A stretch of 64,000 bases of DNA from Alphaproteobacteria bacterium (GTDB taxonomy: Bacteria; Pseudomonadota; Alphaproteobacteria; Reyranellales; Reyranellaceae): contig JAFKFL010000022.1 of the NCBI GenBank assembly GCA_017308235.1, forward strand, positions 62,001-126,000. The letters are read 5' to 3'. A program made the translations under genes and the position numbers. The notes under the pieces are model-generated. The model was given only the letters and a program-made list of their open reading frames with translations, was not told the origin of the DNA and did not search any database. Shown piece by piece: positions 1 to 8,532 of the stretch; positions within the stretch are counted from its first letter, which is position 1; each line of letters begins with the position of its first letter.

Positions 1-200
1 GGACCACGCTCGACAATCTCGACCGCGGCCCCGGCCATTGCGATATTGTGGTCGAGGTGCGGCCGGGCGAGGTGCAGGCGATCGGCGGCAATGTGCACGA
101 CTCGGTGAGCCGCAGCGTCTTTCCACTGGACGAATCAGGGTTTTTGACGCCCATATCCGGCCGACCCTTCTTCACCGTCATCGAGAACAGACTTCCCTAG
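1..200 (+). CDS. DUF2272 domain protein, C-terminal fragment (5' end outside window)
   Basis: An open frame enters from the window edge (first full codon at base 3) and ends at TAG 198-200. The visible 65 residues contain HCDIVVEV and AIGGNVHDSV. These align directly with HCDVVTDV and AVGGNVKNSV in the complete DUF2272 lipoprotein encoded at 1842-2627, so this is the tail of a paralogue. The function of DUF2272 proteins is not established. The stop lies 11 bases before the ATG of the next gene, so the two are probably co-transcribed. The N-terminus, and therefore any signal peptide, cannot be seen. Confidence 0.7.
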   Translation, partial: TTLDNLDRGPGHCDIVVEVRPGEVQAIGGNVHDSVSRSVFPLDESGFLTPISGRPFFTVIENRLP

Positions 201-211
201 GAACAACGACC

Positions 212-1804
212 ATGTCTTGGCCGTACGACTACATCATCATCGGCGCCGGATCGGCGGGCTGTGCGATCGCCAACAGGCTCGCCGAGGACTACGCACTGCG
301 GATCCTGATCCTCGAGGCCGGGCCGCAGGACACTTCGTTCATGCTCCGGATGCCCGCGGGCTTCGCGAGCCTCGGCGAGAAGTCGCCCTATAACTGGCGC
401 TACGAGACGGTGCCGCAGAAGCATTGCAACGACCGCCGTATGTACTGGCCGCGCGGCAAGACACTGGGCGGCTCGTCGTCGATCAACGCCATGCTCTACG
501 TGCGCGGCAACGCCTGGGACTACGATCATTGGCGCCAGCTCGGCAACGAGGGCTGGAGCTACAACGACGTGCTGCCCTTCTTCAAGAAGGCGGAGAACAA
601 TGAGCGCGGCGCCGACGATTTCCACGGCAGCGGCGGGCCACTGAACGTCGCCGACCAGGTCGACCCGACGAAGATCAACGAGGGATTCCTCAAGGCCTGC
701 GAGCAGGCCGGCCACAAGCGTGTGACCGACTTCAACGGCGCCAGCCAGGACGGCGTCGGCTACTACCAGGTGACGCAGAAGGACAAGCAGCGCTGGAGCA
801 CCGCTTCGGCCTATCTGCGGCCCGCCGTCGAGCGCAACAAGAACAATGTCCACGTCGTGTCGGACGCGCTGGTGGAGCGCATCATCCTCGACCAGAACAA
901 GGCGATGGGCGTGCGCTATCGTTACAACGGCCAGGACGAGGTCGCGCGCTGCAGCCGCGAGATCATCCTCGCCGGCGGCGCGGTGAACTCACCACAACTG
1001 CTGATGCTGTCGGGCATTGGCCCGGCCGATCATCTGAAGTCGGTTGGCATCCGCCCGCTGTTCGACATCCCGGGCGTTGGCGGCAACCTGCAGGACCATC
1101 TTGACGCGGCGATCCTGCAGTCCTGCAAGACAAAGGACACCTACGGTACGGCCAACAAGCTTGTGTCACTCTACCAGTACTGGAAGCACAAGAAGGGTCC
1201 CGGCACGTCGCCGATTGCCGAATCGGGCGGCTTCCTCAGCACGCGCGAGGGTCTGTCGGCGCCCGACGTCCAACTGCACTTCCTGCCGGTGATGGTGGTC
1301 GATCACGGTCGTGCCAAGATGAAACGCAGCGGCTACAGCTTGCACGTCTGCACGCTGCGGCCGGAAAGCACGGGCACGATCCGACTCGCCAGCAAGGATC
1401 CTAATCAACATCCCCTGATCGACGCGAACTACCTCGCCGAGCGCAAGGATCTCGACACCCTGATCGCGGGCGTGAAGATGGGCCGTGAGATCTTTGCCCA
1501 GTCAGGCCTCGACCCTTATCGCGCCGACGAGTTCCAGCCGGGCGCTGCGGTGAAGACCGACGCCGAGATCGAGCAATGGATCCGCGCCAAGTCCGAAACG
1601 ATCTATCACCCGGTCGGCACCTGCAAGATGGGCGCCGACAACGATCCAATGGCTGTTGTCGATCACCAGTGCCGCGTACGCGGCATCGAAGGTCTACGCG
1701 TCGTCGACGCCTCGGTGATGCCGACGCTGATCGGCGGCAACACCAACGCACCCACGATCATGATTGCCGAGCGTGTGGCGAGCTACATGCAGAACGCAGG
1801 ATAG
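212..1804 (+). CDS. GMC family oxidoreductase (choline/alcohol dehydrogenase-like)
   Basis: This 530-residue FAD enzyme belongs to the glucose-methanol-choline family and should oxidise an alcohol to an aldehyde or ketone. The FAD Rossmann motif IIIGAGSAGCAIANRL lies at about residues 8-24. GMC signature 1 is GKTLGGSSSINAMLYVRG and signature 2 is GGAVNSPQLLMLSGIG. The C-terminal catalytic His/Asn pair is seen in YHPVGTCKMG (about residue 465) and GGNTNAP (about residue 508). The frame is open further upstream, but the ATG at 212 begins immediately before the Rossmann strand, so it is taken as the start. No signal peptide is present, so it is probably cytoplasmic. Substrate is unknown; choline is only one possibility. 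Confidence 0.9.
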   Translation: MSWPYDYIIIGAGSAGCAIANRLAEDYALRILILEAGPQDTSFMLRMPAGFASLGEKSPYNWRYETVPQKHCNDRRMYWPRGKTLGGSSSINAMLYVRGNAWDYDHWRQLGNEGWSYNDVLPFFKKAENNERGADDFHGSGGPLNVADQVDPTKINEGFLKACEQAGHKRVTDFNGASQDGVGYYQVTQKDKQRWSTASAYLRPAVERNKNNVHVVSDALVERIILDQNKAMGVRYRYNGQDEVARCSREIILAGGAVNSPQLLMLSGIGPADHLKSVGIRPLFDIPGVGGNLQDHLDAAILQSCKTKDTYGTANKLVSLYQYWKHKKGPGTSPIAESGGFLSTREGLSAPDVQLHFLPVMVVDHGRAKMKRSGYSLHVCTLRPESTGTIRLASKDPNQHPLIDANYLAERKDLDTLIAGVKMGREIFAQSGLDPYRADEFQPGAAVKTDAEIEQWIRAKSETIYHPVGTCKMGADNDPMAVVDHQCRVRGIEGLRVVDASVMPTLIGGNTNAPTIMIAERVASYMQNAG

Positions 1805-1820
1805 GCAGAACGCCGGATAG
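1789..1820 (+). repeat. 16-bp tandem duplication across a stop codon
   Basis: Two adjacent 16-base units, GCAGAACGCAGGATAG (1789-1804) and GCAGAACGCCGGATAG (1805-1820), differ at one base. The first contains the end and stop codon of the GMC gene. The second copy is non-coding and looks like a small slippage duplication between two convergent genes. Confidence 0.75.
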
Positions 1821-1841
1821 GAACGGCCGCTTCAGGAAGCG

Positions 1842-2627
1842 TCAGCTCGCGCGGTTCTCGACCACCAGCATCCAGAGCTTGCCAGGCGTCGGCGCGAGTC
1901 GGCCGCGTCCGTCGGTGGGATAGAGGCTCATGGTCACGCTGTTCTTCACATTGCCGCCGACGGCCTGGATGAAGCCGCCGCGCACGTCGGTTACGACATC
2001 GCAATGGCTGGCCGTATTGTCGATGCGCCGATGCGCCATGGCGGGGCTGGCATATCGCCAGCTCGGGCCCGCGGTGCCAGCACATACAAGATCGCCTGGC
2101 TTGGGCGCGTATTCGCTCGGCGCATGCAAGAGGAAGGCCGAGCTATGAGCACGAAATTCCTGATCGTAGAGCGACGCCAGGTACTGACCATGACGGCCGG
2201 CGGTCGGGAAGCTGCCGGCGCCCGATTGCCTCATGACCCAGGAAACAAAGGCGCCGGACCAGGGTCGGCCGCGCGTATTGCCGTTCCATTCGGGGTGGCC
2301 GCAACTCCCCCAGTAATCGCCGACGCGACTTGAAAGCGGCTCGCTGTGCTCGCTGAGACCGGCCCGATTGACGTAGCCCCCCACATGACCGCCATAAACG
2401 ACGGTCGAGCGGCCAAAGCGCGTCCATTCTTGCCAGGCAACCAGCGCTGTCCGGTTGCTGGGCGGGTTATCGGCGTACCCGTAGCCTCGCTCGGAACTAC
2501 CGCAACCGGTGAGCGCAAATGCGATCAAAAGTATTGCTGGCAGCCATAGGCCGATCGAACGGGAGGAGGGGTGATCGGCTGGCTGCCAGCGAACACGAAC
2601 ATCGCCGGAGGGGAGGCGTGCATTCAT
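1842..2627 (-). CDS. DUF2272 domain lipoprotein
   Basis: The 261-residue product has a basic N-terminus, a hydrophobic segment at about residues 26-41 and a lipobox (ALTGC, Cys42), so it should be a lipid-anchored envelope protein. The rest matches the DUF2272 pattern: WSGAFVSWVMRQSGAG near the middle, then SHCDVVTDV and AVGGNVKNSV near the C-terminus. The domain resembles CHAP/NlpC-like papain folds (a family-level impression only), but the function is unknown. It converges on the GMC gene and diverges from the acetyltransferase across an AT-rich spacer. A partial paralogue lies at the left window edge. Confidence 0.8.
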   Translation of the reverse strand: MNARLPSGDVRVRWQPADHPSSRSIGLWLPAILLIAFALTGCGSSERGYGYADNPPSNRTALVAWQEWTRFGRSTVVYGGHVGGYVNRAGLSEHSEPLSSRVGDYWGSCGHPEWNGNTRGRPWSGAFVSWVMRQSGAGSFPTAGRHGQYLASLYDQEFRAHSSAFLLHAPSEYAPKPGDLVCAGTAGPSWRYASPAMAHRRIDNTASHCDVVTDVRGGFIQAVGGNVKNSVTMSLYPTDGRGRLAPTPGKLWMLVVENRAS

Positions 2628-2696
2628 GTATCACTTGCAGTTATTATTCTAATTGACTGTTTTTATTATCTTAAATTCTAACACAATCACACACAT
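2628..2696. promoter_or_regulatory. AT-rich divergent promoter region
   Basis: This 69-base spacer is strikingly AT-rich in an otherwise GC-rich window and separates two divergent genes. On the plus strand TTGACT (2653-2658), 17 bases before TTCTAA (2676-2681), is a plausible sigma70-type pair for the acetyltransferase gene. Minus-strand -10-like hexamers are also present, but none is clearly better than chance at this AT content. Confidence 0.4.
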
Positions 2697-3446
2697 ATGT
2701 CACCCCCTATCGATCTCGCCGCCATCCGCACCCTCGAGCGGTGCCTCTTTCGCGCCTGGCCGGCGCTGCAGACCCTGACGACGGCAGGATGGGTCCAGCG
2801 CTTTGCCAACGGCTATACGAAAAGAGCAAATTCTATCAATGCATTAGAGGCAGAGGTGCCCCTCTCACCAGAGGCTCGGGATATCCTGGAACAGCCCTAT
2901 CGGACGCGCGGCTTACCGCCGATTTGGCGCCTCACTCCGCTGGCGCCGCCAGAGACCGATTCTGTATTGGCCGCGCTGGGTTATCGGCGAATCGAGGAGA
3001 GCCTGGTCCAGACCGCACCTCTCGACGCACGCTTCGCCGCCGATCCGGAGGTTGTCCTGGTTTCGGCTCCCTCGCCATCCTGGCTGGCGCGCTTCGCGGA
3101 GCTCAGCCCGGTCGCCCCGGCTCATCGTGAAACCATGACCCGGATGCTGACCTCAATCGCAGCTCCGGTCGCCTTTGCTCATGTCGAGCAGGCCGGGCGC
3201 CTGGTCGCCTTTGCCCTGGGCGTAGCCGACGGTGACCACGTCGGCCTTTTCGACGTTCTCGTCGCGCCCGAGGCCCGGCGACAGGGCTTGGCGCGACGTC
3301 TGACGCGAAGCATCGGCGCCTGGGGGCGCATGCAGGGCGCTCGGTCCATCTACCTGCAGGTCGTAGCGACGAACGCGGCGGCGCGGGCGCTCTACGCCGA
3401 ACTCGGGTTCGAGACCGTCTACTCCTACGCCTATCGTGTGCCATAG
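2697..3446 (+). CDS. GNAT family N-acetyltransferase
   Basis: The 249-residue protein carries a C-terminal GNAT domain, with the acetyl-CoA loop seen as RRQGLARRL after VLVAPEA and the closing motif NAAARALYAELGFE at about residues 222-236. The N-terminal half is less conserved and may be a degenerate second GNAT repeat. Expected role: acetyl transfer to an amine or small molecule; substrate unknown. The ATG at 2697 lies directly downstream of the AT-rich spacer. The stop lies 23 bases before the acyl-CoA ligase start, so the two may share a transcript. Confidence 0.85.
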   Translation: MSPPIDLAAIRTLERCLFRAWPALQTLTTAGWVQRFANGYTKRANSINALEAEVPLSPEARDILEQPYRTRGLPPIWRLTPLAPPETDSVLAALGYRRIEESLVQTAPLDARFAADPEVVLVSAPSPSWLARFAELSPVAPAHRETMTRMLTSIAAPVAFAHVEQAGRLVAFALGVADGDHVGLFDVLVAPEARRQGLARRLTRSIGAWGRMQGARSIYLQVVATNAAARALYAELGFETVYSYAYRVP

Positions 3447-3469
3447 TCGGTCCGGGAGGAACGAAACAA

Positions 3470-5191
3470 ATGGCGCAATATCCCTGGGTGAAAAGCTACC
3501 CGCCCGGCGTGACGTGGGAGATCGAGCTTCCGAGCAAGACGATCCATCAGATCTTCGACGAAAGCTGCGCACAGTACGCCGACCGGCCCTTTACCGACTT
3601 CCTCGACAAGGTGATGAGCTTCCGTGACTACAAGGAAGCCGTCGATCGCGCCGCGGCGGGACTGCAGAAGCTCGGCGTGAAGCCCGGCATGAATGTCGGC
3701 CTCTACCTGCCCAACACGCCGCACTATCTCATCGCCTTCTTCGGCATCCTCAAAGCGGGTGGCCGGGTCGTGAACTACAGCCCGCTCGATGCTGCGCGGG
3801 AACTCGAGTTCAAGATCGGCGATTCGGAGACCGACATCCTGATCACGCTCGATGTCGCGGCGCTCTACCCGAAGATGGCCGCCATGCGCGGCAAGACGCG
3901 GCTCAAGAAGCTGATCGTGGGCTCGATTGCTGACTACCTGCCCTTCCCCAAAAACTGGCTCTATCCGATCGCCAAGAAGAAAGAGATCTCGTCCTGGCCG
4001 CGCGACGAGTGGCACATGTCGTTCAAGGACCTGCTGGCCAACGACGGCAAGTACACCGTCCACCCCGCGCCACAAAACCTCTGGGACGAGGTGGCGTTGC
4101 TGCAATACACCGGCGGCACGACGGGACTGCCGAAAGCCGCCATGCTCACCCACGGCTGCGTCGTCTCGGCGATGACGCAGGGCGAAGCCTGGACCACGCC
4201 CAACACGACACCCGGGACCGAGAAGGTGGTCTGCGTGCTGCCGCTGTTCCACATCTATGCGCTCTCGGGAATCATGCTGGGCGCGGTGCGCAACGGCAAT
4301 CAGCTCATCCTTTATCCACGTCCCGACATCGACCTGATCGTCGAAGACCTCACGCGCAAGAAGCCGACCTTCCTGCCCGGCGTGCCGACGCTCTTCACCG
4401 CCATCAACAAGCATCCGAAAGCGCATAGCCTCGACCTCAAGGCGCTCAAGATCTGCATGTCGGGTGGCGCACCGCTGCCGGTCGAAGTGCAGCAAAGCTT
4501 CGAGAAGCTCACGGGCGCGACGCTCATTGAGGGCTACGGCCTCACCGAGACGTCGCCCACGGGCTCGATCTGCCCCATCGACAAAAGCGTGCGACGTGCA
4601 GGCTCCTGCGGCGTGCCAATGCCCGAGACCGTCATCGAGATCCGCGACATGGAAAATCCAGACCAAGTGCTGCCGCCGGGCAAGGAGCATGTCGGCGAGG
4701 TCTGCATCATCGGCCCGCAGATCATGAAGGGCTATTGGAAGAAGCCGGAAGAGACGGCAAAGGTCGTGTTCGACTATCCCGGCAGCCGATGGAAAGGTCT
4801 GCGTACCGGCGACATGGGCTACATGGACTCCGACGGTTGGCTCTACCTCGTCGATCGCTCCAAGGACCTCATCATCTCCTCGGGCTACAACGTCTACCCG
4901 CGCATGATCGAGGAGGCCGTCTACGAGCATCCCGCCGTCGACGAATGCATCGTGATCGGCATTCCCGATCCCTATCGGCAGGAAGCGCCGAAGGTGTTCG
5001 TGAAGCTGAAGCCCGGCGCCTCGCTCACCTTCGAGGAATTGAAGCGGCATCTCGAGGGCAAGATCGGCAAGCACGAGATGCCGGTCGCGCTGGAGATCCG
5101 GCCCGAGCTGCCCAAGACACCCGTCGGCAAGCTCTCCAAGAAGGAGCTGAAGGAAGAGGAACGCGCCAAGGCGCAGGCGAAAGCCGCCTAG
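3470..5191 (+). CDS. Long-chain or dicarboxylate acyl-CoA ligase (FadD/PimA-like)
   Basis: The 573-residue product is an AMP-forming acyl-CoA synthetase that activates a carboxylic acid to its CoA thioester via an acyl-adenylate. The P-loop-like motif YTGGTTGLPKAAMLTH, the adenylate motif GYGLTETSP, the hinge motif YLVDRSKDLIISSGYNVYPR and the C-terminal lysine region PKTPVGKLSKKEL are all present. The N-terminus (PWVKSYPPGV) resembles PimA-type and FadD-type ligases, so the substrate is probably a medium or long-chain mono- or dicarboxylate (inference). A Shine-Dalgarno sequence GGAGGA precedes the ATG. The stop is only 3 bases before the next frame. Confidence 0.93.
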   Translation: MAQYPWVKSYPPGVTWEIELPSKTIHQIFDESCAQYADRPFTDFLDKVMSFRDYKEAVDRAAAGLQKLGVKPGMNVGLYLPNTPHYLIAFFGILKAGGRVVNYSPLDAARELEFKIGDSETDILITLDVAALYPKMAAMRGKTRLKKLIVGSIADYLPFPKNWLYPIAKKKEISSWPRDEWHMSFKDLLANDGKYTVHPAPQNLWDEVALLQYTGGTTGLPKAAMLTHGCVVSAMTQGEAWTTPNTTPGTEKVVCVLPLFHIYALSGIMLGAVRNGNQLILYPRPDIDLIVEDLTRKKPTFLPGVPTLFTAINKHPKAHSLDLKALKICMSGGAPLPVEVQQSFEKLTGATLIEGYGLTETSPTGSICPIDKSVRRAGSCGVPMPETVIEIRDMENPDQVLPPGKEHVGEVCIIGPQIMKGYWKKPEETAKVVFDYPGSRWKGLRTGDMGYMDSDGWLYLVDRSKDLIISSGYNVYPRMIEEAVYEHPAVDECIVIGIPDPYRQEAPKVFVKLKPGASLTFEELKRHLEGKIGKHEMPVALEIRPELPKTPVGKLSKKELKEEERAKAQAKAA

Positions 5192-5194
5192 ATC

Positions 5195-5809
5195 ATGATG
5201 GAGTGGACAGAGTCGATGCCGGGCCGTCGCAACTTTCTGTTGGGTGGTGCCGGGTTGATCCTCGGTGGTTGCTTCGAAGGCTCGTGTTACGAGTCCAATC
5301 CGCGGCAAAAGGAGTTCGTCAGCGACCTCGCCGAGATCGCGAAACCCGCGATGGCCTCCAACAATCCGCTCGCCATAGAAGACGCTGCCAAGCGAAGCCT
5401 GGCGCTTGGCGATTCCATTGGCGGCTTCACCGACTGGTGCGGGACCCTGAAGGCCATCGACGGCAATGCCCAGAACGCGGCCGTGACGATCGAGGTCGGA
5501 CCGCAGATTTCGCTCTACGCATTCAACGACTGGACGCTCGCGGCGGCCGGCGCCTTTGCCGACCTTTTCGCCACACGATCGCGCGAGGCGCCGCCACCCG
5601 GCCTTTCCGATCAAGCCGTCGCAGCGCTAAAAACCTTCCGGCTCGGCCAGCACGTGCAGCTCTCCGGACGGATGGGCGCCATTGCTGGCTCTGGCCTGTT
5701 CGATCTCTCGCGCCTGTTCGGCAAGAGTGACACGAGCAATCGCACATTCCTGCAATCGCCGCGTTTCGTGGCGAGCATCGAGGCGCTTTCCTCCTCGAAC
5801 AAGAAATGA
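5195..5809 (+). CDS. Hypothetical Tat-type lipoprotein
   Basis: I do not recognise a family for this 204-residue protein. Its N-terminus contains GRRNFLLGGAGLILGGC, which combines a twin-arginine-like RRxFL motif, a short hydrophobic stretch and a lipobox (LGGC). It is therefore likely a membrane-anchored, possibly Tat-exported lipoprotein. Starts at 5195, 5198 or 5216 are possible; 5216 gives the most compact signal peptide. The mature part is mixed helical and polar with no recognised catalytic motif. Its stop overlaps the start of the gamma-glutamyltransferase-family gene by 4 bases (ATGA), implying translational coupling, and it follows the acyl-CoA ligase by 3 bases. Confidence 0.7.
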   Translation: MMEWTESMPGRRNFLLGGAGLILGGCFEGSCYESNPRQKEFVSDLAEIAKPAMASNNPLAIEDAAKRSLALGDSIGGFTDWCGTLKAIDGNAQNAAVTIEVGPQISLYAFNDWTLAAAGAFADLFATRSREAPPPGLSDQAVAALKTFRLGQHVQLSGRMGAIAGSGLFDLSRLFGKSDTSNRTFLQSPRFVASIEALSSSNKK

Positions 5810-7425
5810 ATGAAAGGACTTCCGGCGTGCCGTCTTTTACCTACGATTTTCCCTACCGCTCCAAGAAGCTGCCGATCTTCGCCGAGAATGTCGTTGCCTC
5901 CTCCCAGCACCTCGCGGCCACCGCAGGCCTGCGCATGCTGGCCAAGGGCGGAAATGCGGTCGATGCCGCGATCGCCTCGGCGATCGCCATCACCGTCGTC
6001 GAGCCCACCATGAACGGCATCGGTTCCGACGCCTTCTGCATCCTGTGGGATGGACAGAAGCTCGTCGGGCTGAATGCCTCGGGCCATTCGCCGGCGCTGA
6101 TGACGCCCGACCAGTACGCGGGCCAGGCAAAGATGCCGGACACCGGCTGGGGCAGCGTATCGACGCCGGGCGCGGTGTCGCTCTGGATGGAACTGCACGG
6201 CCGCTACGGCAAGCTGCCCTTCGCCGACCTGTTCGAGCCCGGTATCAAGTACGCACACGACGGCTTTCGCGTCTCCTACATGATCGCACGCCAATGGGAC
6301 CGCGCGATCGATCGCCTGAAAGGTCAGGAGAGCTGGGTGAAAGCCTTCCTGCCTCACGGTCGCGCGCCACAGCCGGGCGAACTCTGGAAGTTCCCCGACC
6401 AGGCGAAAACGCTGACCAAGATCGCCGAGAGCAAGGGCGAGGCCTTCTATCGCGGCGAGCTTGCCGAAGCGATGGACAAGTACGCCCGTGAGACCGGCGG
6501 CGCGCTGCGCAAGAAGGATCTGGCCGAGCACAAGCCGGACTGGGTCGATCCCATCAGCCTCACCTATCGCGGCACGACGCTGCACGAGATCCCGCCGTCC
6601 GGCCAGGGCATCGCCGCCTGCATGGCGCTCGGCATCCTCGAGAACTTCGATATCGCCGGACACGACTGCGACGGCCCCGAGGTGGCGCACCTCAGGATCG
6701 AGGCGATGAAGCTCGCCTTCGCTGATATCTGGCGCTACGTCGCCGATCCACGCTTCATGGACGTGACCCCGAAGCAAATGCTCGACAAGGCGTACCTGAA
6801 GAGCCGCGCCAAGCTGATCGATCCCAAGAAGGCCAAGGACTTCGGGCCCGGCACGCCCAAGGACGGCGGCACGATCTACCTCGGCACCGCCGATGCCTCC
6901 GGCATGATGGTGTCGCTGATCCAATCGAACTATCACGGCTTCGGTTCGGGGATCGTCGTGCCGGGCACGGGCGTCGCGCTACACAATCGCGCCACCGGGT
7001 TCGTTACGACCAAGGGCCATCCCAACGAGGTCGGCCCACTGAAGCGGCCGTTCCACACCATCATTCCTGCATTCATCACCAAGGACGGCAAGCCGATCGC
7101 GACCTTCGGCTTGATGGGCGGCGCCATGCAGCCGCAGGGTCACATGCAGGTCTTCTCGCGCATCGTCGATTACGGCCAGAATCCTCAGGCGGCGATCGAT
7201 GGGCCGCGCTGGCGCGTGCACGAAATCGACAAGACAGTGTGGCTCGAGGACCATACGCCGGCCGACACCGCGGCCGGCCTCGAGGCGCGCGGCCACAAGC
7301 TCACCCGTACCTCGTGGCCGAGCTTCGACTTCGGCTCCAGCCAGATCATCTGGCGCTTCCCCGACGGCGGTCCCTATCTCGGCGCCTCGGAGAGCCGCCG
7401 CGACGGCGCTGCGGTCGGTTTCTAG
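5806..7425 (+). CDS. Gamma-glutamyltransferase family Ntn-hydrolase
   Basis: The 539-residue protein matches the gamma-glutamyltranspeptidase family, whose precursors cleave themselves to expose an N-terminal threonine nucleophile on the small subunit. The N-terminal region GGNAVDAAIASAIAITVVEP is typical. Aligning GTIYLGTADASG to the TTHFSVVD region of classical enzymes places the nucleophile at Thr356. The later GSGIVVPGTGVALHNR and GGAMQPQGHMQ motifs also fit. No signal peptide is visible, unlike periplasmic glutathione-degrading enzymes, so it may be a cytoplasmic amidohydrolase. Translation is probably coupled to the upstream lipoprotein. It shares a CTAG stop overlap with the convergent LysR gene. 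Confidence 0.88.
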   Translation: MNERTSGVPSFTYDFPYRSKKLPIFAENVVASSQHLAATAGLRMLAKGGNAVDAAIASAIAITVVEPTMNGIGSDAFCILWDGQKLVGLNASGHSPALMTPDQYAGQAKMPDTGWGSVSTPGAVSLWMELHGRYGKLPFADLFEPGIKYAHDGFRVSYMIARQWDRAIDRLKGQESWVKAFLPHGRAPQPGELWKFPDQAKTLTKIAESKGEAFYRGELAEAMDKYARETGGALRKKDLAEHKPDWVDPISLTYRGTTLHEIPPSGQGIAACMALGILENFDIAGHDCDGPEVAHLRIEAMKLAFADIWRYVADPRFMDVTPKQMLDKAYLKSRAKLIDPKKAKDFGPGTPKDGGTIYLGTADASGMMVSLIQSNYHGFGSGIVVPGTGVALHNRATGFVTTKGHPNEVGPLKRPFHTIIPAFITKDGKPIATFGLMGGAMQPQGHMQVFSRIVDYGQNPQAAIDGPRWRVHEIDKTVWLEDHTPADTAAGLEARGHKLTRTSWPSFDFGSSQIIWRFPDGGPYLGASESRRDGAAVGF

Positions 7426-8366
7426 GTTGGCATGGCGGATATCGCCCGCTGACCGAACAAACGGACTTCCTCGCGCACCACGCGCCTTAGCCAAACGTGC
7501 CGCGGATCGCGGCGCCTGCCCATGTGCCACGTCATCACGATTGGATGCGGTGGAATCTTGATGGGCATGGGCATGATCTGAAGCTGTCCAGTCGCCGTCA
7601 GCGGTCCGGCGATCGTGAGAGGGATCGCCCCGACATAGTCCGTGGCGGCGACAACCAACGGTATCTCGAGAAGCTCGCTCACGCGAAAGCCTGTCTTCCA
7701 TCTCCGGAGCGCCAGGAGCTGGCGCAGAGCGGGCGGTTCGATCCAGGTCGACGAGCGCCCGTGCAGGGAGACGAATTTCTCCGCCCCGACCTCGGCCATG
7801 GACGATGACGGGCCGATTCGGGGATGACCGCGACGAACAACCAACATCAACTGGTCGTCGAAGATTTGCTGATGGACGAAGGGCCCCTCGGCTAGCCGCT
7901 GCCAGTCCACCGCAAGATCGACCCGCCCCTCCTCCAGCTCGAGCGGTAAATCGCTCGGCAGCGTCCTGGTATCGAAGCTCAGGCTGACGAACGGCGCCTC
8001 CTTCCTGATGCGTTTTTCCAGCTGAAGCCCGATGAACGGTCCGGAGATATGCGGGATGGCAATGCGGAAGGCGCCCCGCGCCCACGACGGATCGAAAGTC
8101 ACCTTCCCCTCGATCGCGGCACGGATGTTGTCGAGGGAATCGCGGAATGTCGGGTACAGGGTCGTCGCCGTCATCGTCGGCTTCAAGGTATTGCCGGCGC
8201 GAACGAACAGGGCGTCACCCAGTGAAGCTCGCAGCCGCGCGAGGGCATGGCTCGCGGCCGATTGGGTCATGCCCAGGCGCGTTGCCGCCGCGGAGATACT
8301 CCTGGTTTCGTAGACAGCCTCGAAGACCGTCAGCAGGTTGAGATCCAGGATTCGCCGGCCCGCCAT
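7422..8366 (-). CDS. LysR family transcriptional regulator
   Basis: The 314-residue protein begins with a LysR winged helix-turn-helix (LNLLTVFEAVYETRSISAAA, then LGMTQSAASHALARLR) at about residues 8-55. A periplasmic-binding-protein-like effector domain follows. The pattern is close to the NodD/NahR-like branch of LysR regulators (family impression). The frame is open 33 codons further upstream, but the ATG at 8366 is the one followed directly by the conserved helix-turn-helix. Its target is unknown. It is convergent with the gamma-glutamyltransferase gene and divergent from the STAS-like gene, the usual arrangement for regulating a divergent neighbour. Confidence 0.9.
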   Translation of the reverse strand: MAGRRILDLNLLTVFEAVYETRSISAAATRLGMTQSAASHALARLRASLGDALFVRAGNTLKPTMTATTLYPTFRDSLDNIRAAIEGKVTFDPSWARGAFRIAIPHISGPFIGLQLEKRIRKEAPFVSLSFDTRTLPSDLPLELEEGRVDLAVDWQRLAEGPFVHQQIFDDQLMLVVRRGHPRIGPSSSMAEVGAEKFVSLHGRSSTWIEPPALRQLLALRRWKTGFRVSELLEIPLVVAATDYVGAIPLTIAGPLTATGQLQIMPMPIKIPPHPIVMTWHMGRRRDPRHVWLRRVVREEVRLFGQRAISAMPT

Positions 8367-8532
8367 CGACACTCCGTCTCGCGGCTGGGTTGCGGCCGCA
8401 CCGCAATCTAGCCTGCGGCAGAACCGAATTGCAGGCCGTTCATGGACCAACTGAACCCTTTTCACTGGGTTGGCAGGGGATCGCCCTCATTTATCGCACG
8501 CCGTTCAGTTCTCCCTGCTCCGAGTCCATCCG

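Noticed and set aside
3431..5614. 727-codon open frame on the minus strand
   Set aside because: It is exactly antisense to the acyl-CoA ligase and following genes; high-GC codon bias opens this frame, and the translation is low-complexity (Arg, His, Asp, Leu) with no motif.
5611..6936. 441-codon minus-strand frame
   Set aside because: Antisense shadow of the gamma-glutamyltransferase-family gene, with no recognisable domain.
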